From assembly GCA_013112715.1 (NCBI GenBank), contig JABFGB010000037.1:1-37750 (forward strand): a DNA stretch of 37,750 nt, in the 5' to 3' direction. Source of the stretch: Chloroflexota bacterium (GTDB taxonomy: Bacteria; Chloroflexota; Anaerolineae; Aggregatilineales; J027). Under the pieces are notes generated by a model, which saw only the letters and a program-made list of their open reading frames with translations, had not been told where the DNA came from and searched no databases. How positions within the stretch are numbered: the stretch's first letter is position 1; each line of letters opens with the position of its first letter. The position numbers and the translations under genes are program-made. Shown one piece after another: positions 33,410-37,750 of the stretch.

Positions 33410-34837
33410 TTAACGACCTCCTACCAAACGGGCCAGCATCGCTACACTGTCGGCGGGGGTGGGCAGGGCAAAAAAGACCCAACCGAGCGCGACATAATGA
33501 AAGGTGGTCAGCCAGCTAATGCCAAAAATAAAACGCCGTCGCCAGCGATGTTGGCTGATGTTTTGATACCAGACGCGGGTGTTATCCAAGATCAGTTTGT
33601 GGATGAATAGCCCAATGCCATGCCACAGCCCCCATAGGACAAAATTGACCGTTACCCCATGCCACAAACCGATTAAGACCATTGTGCTGATTTGGGCGAT
33701 TATGACCATCAACCACTGGGGCATCTTGACCCCGCTGCGGAGCATGACGCGGCTAATGGGGGTGAAATAATAGAGTCGAAACCATGTGCTGAGGGTGATG
33801 TGCCAACGCTGCCAGAACTGCTGCAAATTTTGTTGCGTGTAGGGACGGTCAAAGTTTTCAGGTAGGGTAATGCCATACAAACGTCCGATGCCGATGGCGA
33901 CATCCGAATAGCCGCTGAAGTCGAAGAAGATACGGAAGGCATAGACATACAGCAACAGCCACGCGCCAAGTGTGTCCTCGGTGCGATTGACGAGGGTCGG
34001 ATTTAGGGCGACAAGGGCTAGGCTGTCGGCAATGACAAATTTTTTGAACGTCCCTACCATAATTCGCATTGTGCCTTCGATTAATCGGGCTGAATCGAGC
34101 GGCTTGGCCTGATTGAGTTCAGGGATAAAACGCTGTACACGGTCAATGGGGCCAGCGGTCATGGCAGGAAAGAACAGGACATAAATCAGAAAATCACGCA
34201 GGGCCATGCCGTCTTTGGGGAGGCGTCCGGCGCGGAAATCAAACAACACACTGATTAAACGAAAGGCGATATAGGAAAAACCCAACCATGCCAACGGGGT
34301 GATGCCTGTTGGGTGGAGGGCCTCATCGCGGTCAAGGGCAAGGCTGAAAAACCGAGCACTGGCGGGAATTTTGAGGATGACCAACATCACGATCAGGCCA
34401 ACGACGAATAAGAGGCTCAGGCGCTTGTAGATTTCGGTGTTGGTAGATGGGAGGAGTTGGGGCAGATTCAACGCGCCGACGGTTGCTACTGCTATACCAA
34501 AAATGGGCATCAGAAAGTTGGAGGGTCGGTCAAAAAGGGTCAATATTAAGCCTGCAAAGAGTATCCCGATGCCGATAATCAAGAAAGTTTGGGTGTCAAC
34601 GCGGCAGGTGGGCATGGTTTCGGCGGGCGGTTGGACAATCCACCACACGGCAATGCTAAGGCCGAGTGTGCCGATCAGAATCATGAAATCGAGGTGATTG
34701 AGGACATCATCGGCCAGCAGCCATGCTAACGCCAAAATGCTGGCAAAAAGCAGACTTTGGGGTCGCCAGCGCATCGGAATCAGCCACATGAAAGGCAGGG
34801 ACGCCAGCGCAAAAACGAGAATGTGGGTAAGGGTCAT
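33410..34837 (-). CDS. MBOAT-family O-acyltransferase, DltB/AlgI-like
   Basis: A 475-residue polytopic membrane protein. The N-terminal ~165 residues are extra hydrophobic helices. The MBOAT core follows: FFPAMTAGPIDRVQRFIPEL, FRIFFDFSGYSDVAIGIGRLYG, NFDRPYTQQNLQQFWQRWHITLSTW and the catalytic histidine region IGLWHGVTVNFVLWGLWHG (H393, second His H406). In DltB and AlgI this His moves an acyl group across the membrane from a cytoplasmic thioester donor. It lies nine bases after the 46-residue microprotein gene and directly before the SGNH gene. With the divergent ACP and acyl-AMP ligase genes it forms a complete Dlt-like set. The natural acceptor is unknown. Confidence 0.88.
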   Translation of the reverse strand: MTLTHILVFALASLPFMWLIPMRWRPQSLLFASILALAWLLADDVLNHLDFMILIGTLGLSIAVWWIVQPPAETMPTCRVDTQTFLIIGIGILFAGLILTLFDRPSNFLMPIFGIAVATVGALNLPQLLPSTNTEIYKRLSLLFVVGLIVMLVILKIPASARFFSLALDRDEALHPTGITPLAWLGFSYIAFRLISVLFDFRAGRLPKDGMALRDFLIYVLFFPAMTAGPIDRVQRFIPELNQAKPLDSARLIEGTMRIMVGTFKKFVIADSLALVALNPTLVNRTEDTLGAWLLLYVYAFRIFFDFSGYSDVAIGIGRLYGITLPENFDRPYTQQNLQQFWQRWHITLSTWFRLYYFTPISRVMLRSGVKMPQWLMVIIAQISTMVLIGLWHGVTVNFVLWGLWHGIGLFIHKLILDNTRVWYQNISQHRWRRRFIFGISWLTTFHYVALGWVFFALPTPADSVAMLARLVGGR

Positions 34838-34846
34838 AGCGTCGCT

Positions 34847-34987
34847 TTAGAAACCTTGATAAATCCACTGGGGCGCGGTATCCGCCGTGACGATAATCAG
34901 CAGGATGATGATGAGGCAGAGCATCACCGCAAAGACATTTTCCCGCGAAAAAATATGCCGCATGATTTTCCGAAGCAATTGACCCAC
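34847..34987 (-). CDS. DltX-like microprotein (46 residues)
   Basis: A GTG-started frame too short for routine calling. The protein has a basic amphipathic start (MGQLLRKIMRHIFSREN), one membrane helix (about VFAVMLCLIIILLIIV, residues 18-33) and a short tail ending PQWIYQGF. DltX microproteins of the Gram-positive dlt operon are of about this size, single-pass, and end with an FIYxxF-type motif whose Tyr is thought to accept the acyl group; here [W]IYxxF is kept (Y43). AGGAAA (34995-35000 complement) is seven bases upstream, and a TTGGCA-17-TAAAAT promoter lies about 35 bases further. The MBOAT ATG follows after nine bases. A longer overlapping frame (from an ATG at 35015) is judged spurious. 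Confidence 0.72.
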   Translation of the reverse strand: MGQLLRKIMRHIFSRENVFAVMLCLIIILLIIVTADTAPQWIYQGF

Positions 34988-35021
34988 TGTGCATTTTCCT
35001 ATTTATTGAAAGCAAGGGCGA

Positions 35022-35050
35022 ATTTTACAGATGGTGCGGCAACTTGCCAA
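35022..35050 (-). promoter_or_regulatory. Promoter of the microprotein-MBOAT-SGNH unit
   Basis: On the minus strand TTGGCA (35050-35045) and TAAAAT (35027-35022) are exactly 17 bases apart. Transcription would start near 35015, about 28 bases before the GTG. Confidence 0.55.
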
Positions 35051-35088
35051 CAGGCGATTCTCGCACGGCAGGAAGGCGGGTTATTTTT

Positions 35089-35097
35089 TGGTATAAT
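35089..35097 (+). promoter_or_regulatory. Extended -10 promoter of the ACP-ligase unit
   Basis: TGG-TATAAT (35089-35097) lies 33 bases before the ACP start. It is back-to-back with the minus-strand promoter, leaving about 40 bases between them. Confidence 0.55.
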
Positions 35098-35130
35098 GGC
35101 AGGGTCATTTTCCCAAAATTTGGAGCAGAC

Positions 35131-35370
35131 ATGGACATTCGACAAGAACTCAAGACGTTTATCACCAAAGAAATTATGCGGAATCCGAAATATCCGCTGA
35201 AAGATGTCGAACCGCTGATTTCCGGCGGCCTGATTGATTCCTTCTCGCTGGTCGAGGTGCAGTTATTTATCGAGAAAAAATTTGGGGTGTGGATTGACGA
35301 CATGGAAATGACCGTCGCCACCTGCAACACGGTTGATGACATCGCCAAATTAATTGAAGCTCGCCAATAA
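35131..35370 (+). CDS. Acyl carrier protein, DltC-like role
   Basis: A 79-residue acidic protein. The ATG at 35131 is chosen over the frame's earlier start because GGAG (35122-35125) is five bases upstream and the result is a standard carrier-protein length. The phosphopantetheine site is S37 in SGGLIDSFSLVEV, followed by FIEKKFGVWIDDMEM and a last helix TVDDIAKLIEARQ. It probably carries the acyl group activated by the ligase encoded 30 bases downstream and presents it to the MBOAT protein encoded divergently. A carrier for a separate lipid or polyketide route is possible, but no synthase is present. Confidence 0.88.
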   Translation: MDIRQELKTFITKEIMRNPKYPLKDVEPLISGGLIDSFSLVEVQLFIEKKFGVWIDDMEMTVATCNTVDDIAKLIEARQ

Positions 35371-35400
35371 TCTGCCAACAAAAAACACCTCTGGAGCATT

Positions 35401-37137
35401 ATGACCGCACCAAGTACCACCCACGTCCCGATTCGCCTTGACCATCCGCTGCCCGAAACGCTGAATGCCCAAATCCGGTATCTGTTGGAAACACAGCCAG
35501 ATGCCACCGCGCTCTATTTTATAACCCCCGATGGCGAACAGGTTATTTCGACCCGTGCATTTTTTGAACATGCGGCGGAGGTTGCCCATGCCCTACGGCA
35601 AAATGGGATTCAGGCCGGGGATTTGGTGGTGCTGGTGTTGGAACACAGTCTGGATGTGCTGTACAGCTTTTGGGGAGCGATATTGCTGGGGGCCGTGCCA
35701 AGCATCTTTCCATTTTTGACGGAAAAACTCGACCCGGATCGTTATTTCGAGAGCCTCCATGCGCTGGTGGAGCGTTCGGGGGTGCGACTCATTATCACTT
35801 ATCCGGCCCTATATCATCCCTTAAATTCGGTGCTGGTGGATGTCGAAGGGATGCTGCCGATATTGGTGACGGATGCGCTGACCCCCGGCGGTGATCCCGA
35901 TGAATTTTTGACTTATACCCCCACCGCTGAATCTACCGCGTTTTTGCAGCATTCATCGGGCAGCACGGGGCTGCAAAAAGGGGTGATGCTGTCGCATCGG
36001 GCGGTGTTGAATCAATTGGCGGGGTACAGCGCGGCGATTCGGTTGCAGGCCGATGATGTCATTTGCAGTTGGCTACCACTCTATCACGACATGGGGCTGA
36101 TCGCGGGGTTCATCATGCCACTGATGCAGGGGATTCCGCTGGTGCTGATGTCGCCGTTCTATTGGGTACGCGCTCCTCATATCCTATTGCACGCCATCCA
36201 AAAATATCGGGGGACGCTGTGCTGGTTGCCGAATTTTGCCTATAACCTGCTGGCGACCCGTGTGCGCGATGTGCATCTGGAAAATCTCGATCTGAGCAGT
36301 ATGCGGGCGTTTATCAATTGTTCGGAACCCGTCCGCGCCGACAGCCATCAAATTTTCCAAGAGAAATATGCCGCGTATGGATTGGCGGTTGATGCGCTGA
36401 CGGTTTCGTATGCGATGGCGGAAAACACCTTTGCTGTGACCCAAAGCGGCATGGATGGCCCACAAAAGTACGACCGGATTCAACGGCGGCCCTTTCAGGA
36501 ACAGAATCGCGCTGTGCCTGCCAATGGGAGCGATGCTGATGGCGTATTGGTGATGGTGTCGTGTGGCAAGCCGATTCCGAATTGCGAGGTGCGGGTGGTG
36601 GATGGCGACAAAAAACCGTTGCCGGAGCGCCACATCGGGGAAATCGCGCTGCGGAGTGATTCGATGCTGACGGGGTATTATCATCAGGCGGAAATTTCGG
36701 CGCAGGCCCTACATGAAGGGTGGTATCTGACGGGCGATCTCGGTTATATGGCGGAGGGGGAGGTGTATGTCACGGGGCGCAAGAAAGATTTGATTATCGT
36801 CGGCGGCAAGAACATCTATCCCCAAGATATTGAGGCCATTGTCAGCCAGATTGATGGGGTCAAGGATGGACGCACGGTGGCGTTTGGGGTGTTTAATGAC
36901 AAACTCGGCACGGAGGACATCGCGGTGATTGCCGAGATTACGCAGGACGATGAGGAGACACAGGGGCGGATTCAGCGCGAGGCCCGGCAGCGGATTGTGC
37001 AGGCGACGGATGTGAATGCACGGTTTGTGCATCTGGTCGGCCCGAAATGGCTGATTAAGACCAGCAGCGGCAAGATTGCGCGGAATGCCAATCGGGAGAA
37101 GTTTTTGCAGGAGATGGCGGCAGAGGGGTTGCTGTAA
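35401..37137 (+). CDS. Acyl-AMP ligase (FAAL-like), DltA-equivalent
   Basis: A 578-residue adenylate-forming enzyme, expected to activate an acyl acid with ATP and load it on the adjacent carrier protein. The phosphate loop is HSSGSTGLQKGV (184-195). Then come WLPLYHDMGLIAGFIMPL, the A5-like SYAMAENTF, VSCGKPIPNCEVRVVD, the A8 region WYLTGDLGYMAEGEVYVTGRKKDLIIVGGKNIYPQ, and the C-terminal catalytic lysine K558 in SSGKIARN. WLPLYHDMGL and the late VSCGKP block are typical of fatty-acyl-AMP ligases, and the protein is longer than DltA (about 500), so a fatty or hydroxy acid is more likely than D-alanine. GGAG precedes the ATG. The acyl substrate cannot be read from sequence. Confidence 0.85.
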   Translation: MTAPSTTHVPIRLDHPLPETLNAQIRYLLETQPDATALYFITPDGEQVISTRAFFEHAAEVAHALRQNGIQAGDLVVLVLEHSLDVLYSFWGAILLGAVPSIFPFLTEKLDPDRYFESLHALVERSGVRLIITYPALYHPLNSVLVDVEGMLPILVTDALTPGGDPDEFLTYTPTAESTAFLQHSSGSTGLQKGVMLSHRAVLNQLAGYSAAIRLQADDVICSWLPLYHDMGLIAGFIMPLMQGIPLVLMSPFYWVRAPHILLHAIQKYRGTLCWLPNFAYNLLATRVRDVHLENLDLSSMRAFINCSEPVRADSHQIFQEKYAAYGLAVDALTVSYAMAENTFAVTQSGMDGPQKYDRIQRRPFQEQNRAVPANGSDADGVLVMVSCGKPIPNCEVRVVDGDKKPLPERHIGEIALRSDSMLTGYYHQAEISAQALHEGWYLTGDLGYMAEGEVYVTGRKKDLIIVGGKNIYPQDIEAIVSQIDGVKDGRTVAFGVFNDKLGTEDIAVIAEITQDDEETQGRIQREARQRIVQATDVNARFVHLVGPKWLIKTSSGKIARNANREKFLQEMAAEGLL

Positions 37138-37197
37138 CCTTGAAATAGGACGCGGGGATAAATCCGCCGCGCTGAATTTAGCAGAGGCGAGGCTTAT

Positions 37198-37215
37198 GAA
37201 CATATGTTCTATAAT
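37198..37215 (+). promoter_or_regulatory. LexA-like palindrome abutting a -10 box
   Basis: GAACATATGTTC (37198-37209) is a perfect 12-bp palindrome of the GAAC-N4-GTTC form used by Gram-positive-type LexA. It is directly followed by TATAAT (37210-37215). No -35 is clear. The nearest complete gene downstream starts at 37381. Confidence 0.45.
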
Positions 37216-37243
37216 TATGGATTATATGCGCCGAATTTGAATC

Positions 37244-37259
37244 CGTAACAATTGTTACG
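37244..37259. promoter_or_regulatory. Perfect 16-bp palindrome, candidate operator
   Basis: CGTAACAATTGTTACG (37244-37259) equals its own reverse complement. It lies 29 bases after the TATAAT at 37210-37215, within the 243-base gap, and could be a second operator of the same promoter. Nothing else was recognised in this gap. Confidence 0.45.
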
Positions 37260-37380
37260 CATGAGTTTGTCTTGCAACCGGATACTTAATAAATGAATTG
37301 GCTTGGGTGTGGGGAATTGGGATAGAGGTGGGTAAAATCCTAACCGTTTGTCAATGGAGTTGAAACAATGGGAGGTGAGT

Positions 37381-37632
37381 ATGGCGAAGCGCAAAACAGG
37401 GTATGCGATAGGTGTATTATTTTGCTTGGGTATATTGCTGACCGCCCTTCTGAGTTTGGCTGCCCCTACGCCGAATGCCAGCACGGCACAATCGCCAACA
37501 GTGACGCCTGACCCCGATGTTATCAATGCTTTGAATCAGTTAATCAGAGATGAAACGTGTCAATTGCCATGCTGGTGGGGGTGGACTATTGGCGAAGATA
37601 ATTTTGAGACTACGAAATATAGATACGCCTGA
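37381..37632 (+). CDS. Small exported CWWG-motif protein, 3'-truncated
   Basis: The ATG at 37381 has a near-perfect ribosome site, GGAGGTGA (37371-37378); an ATG at 37348 in the same frame does not. Residues 1-30 form a signal peptide (AKRKTGYAIGVLFCLGILLTALLSLAA), then a Thr/Pro linker. The mature part has CQLPCWWGWTIGEDNFETT, a cysteine/tryptophan motif I associate with Chloroflexota surface proteins that normally continue for another 100 or more residues. The frame stops after YRYA at 37632, eight bases before the end of a minus-strand transposase fragment. It is therefore probably cut by an insertion sequence and non-functional. Function unknown. Confidence 0.6.
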   Translation: MAKRKTGYAIGVLFCLGILLTALLSLAAPTPNASTAQSPTVTPDPDVINALNQLIRDETCQLPCWWGWTIGEDNFETTKYRYA

Positions 37633-37639
37633 TGTGAAA

Positions 37640-37750
37640 TTAAAAAGCGCGATGAGCAGGCCATAGAAAGGACTGGACATCAATACCATACTGAAGGCGT
37701 AGCCAATAGCGCAACAGATGGGCGGTGACTTTGGCAATCAGGCGAGTTGC
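37640..37750 (-). CDS. Transposase, C-terminal fragment (cut by window edge)
   Basis: A minus-strand frame enters from the right edge and ends with TAA at 37640-37642. The 36 visible residues include RLIAKVTAHLLRYWLRLQYG and end WPAHRAF. The AK-x-x-AH-x-L helix is reminiscent of the tail of IS982- or IS4-type transposases, but no catalytic residue is in view. It differs from the fragment at the left edge. Support for an insertion sequence also comes from the truncated gene it abuts. Confidence 0.45.
   Translation of the reverse strand, partial: ATRLIAKVTAHLLRYWLRLQYGIDVQSFLWPAHRAF

Noticed and set aside
34707..35015. 102-residue minus-strand frame covering the microprotein region, starting MLSINRKMHS
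   Set aside because: Its later part runs through the coding region of the MBOAT gene in another frame and looks like a shadow (His/Arg/Pro-rich, no helix). The GTG frame has the ribosome site, a membrane helix and the DltX-like end.
35044..35130. Upstream extension of the acyl carrier protein
   Set aside because: It would span the TGGTATAAT promoter, has no ribosome site, and gives a non-homologous 29-residue leader; ATG at 35131 gives a standard ACP.
35401..37137. Naming the ligase dltA and the locus dltABCDX outright
   Set aside because: Length and internal blocks look more like fatty-acyl-AMP ligases, and the acyl group is unknown, so only a role comparison is made.
37151..37171. GC-rich hairpin after the acyl-AMP ligase gene (CGCGG/CCGCG with a bulge)
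   Set aside because: No T-run follows and the stem is imperfect, so I do not call it a terminator.
1..37750. tRNA, rRNA, riboswitch and CRISPR scan by eye
   Set aside because: No cloverleaf, rRNA core sequence, known riboswitch core or regular spacer array was seen; a covariance-model search would be needed to exclude small RNAs.

Overview
The window looks like chromosomal DNA of a Chloroflexota bacterium, probably Anaerolineae-like. This is an inference from gene content: a zinc-ribbon/FHA protein, a Pro/Thr-rich membrane Ser/Thr kinase, a polytopic glycosyltransferase-like protein with repeated beta domains, a cysteine/tryptophan (CWWG) surface protein and a pyruvate dehydrogenase operon of the alpha2beta2 type. 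No rRNA, tRNA, CRISPR array or phage module was recognised. Both edges carry C-terminal fragments of two different transposases, and each abuts a truncated host gene, so the segment lies between two insertion-sequence ends.

Layout. 1-3.3 kb: transposase tail, a 5'-truncated beta-propeller/VCBS-like secreted protein and a smaller paralogue with a signal peptide, more A+T-rich than the rest and closed by a strong terminator. 3.4-7.9 kb: threonine dehydrogenase (tdh), then pdhA-pdhB-pdhC without a local E3 gene, closed by a terminator. 8.1-14.1 kb, plus strand: membrane-anchored FGE/SUMF1-domain protein, GNAT protein, small DUF1963/YwqG-like protein, PHP phosphatase, dienelactone-hydrolase-like protein with Asp at the nucleophile position, zinc-ribbon/FHA protein and lipB. 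14.3-16.1 kb: Ser/Thr kinase. 16.1-19.9 kb, minus strand: a compact chain running SH3/lysozyme-like protein, two small tandem paralogues, class V aminotransferase and APH-type kinase. 20.2-23.8 kb: two-gene heterodimeric ABC exporter with one degenerate ATP site. 24.0-30.0 kb, minus strand: M16C metalloprotease, two HtrA-like proteases, an atypical NarL/LuxR regulator and a LysE-type exporter. 30.1-32.3 kb: large polytopic membrane protein.

The most interesting region is 32.2-37.1 kb. Two divergent transcription units share a promoter region. The minus unit encodes a 46-residue one-helix microprotein ending in WIYQGF, an MBOAT acyltransferase and a membrane-anchored SGNH protein. The plus unit encodes an acyl carrier protein and a fatty-acyl-AMP-ligase-like enzyme. 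Part for part this matches the Gram-positive Dlt machinery (DltX, DltB, DltD, DltC, DltA), but the ligase looks fatty-acyl-AMP-ligase-like rather than D-alanine-specific. I infer an envelope acylation system with an unknown acyl group and acceptor. The microprotein is easily missed because it uses a GTG start and overlaps a longer spurious reading frame.

The PDH complex needs lipoylation, and lipB lies about 5.5 kb downstream. The two ABC half-transporters complement each other's catalytic defects. The proteases lack visible signal peptides and may act inside the cell. All assignments are from reading the sequence; no database search was run.
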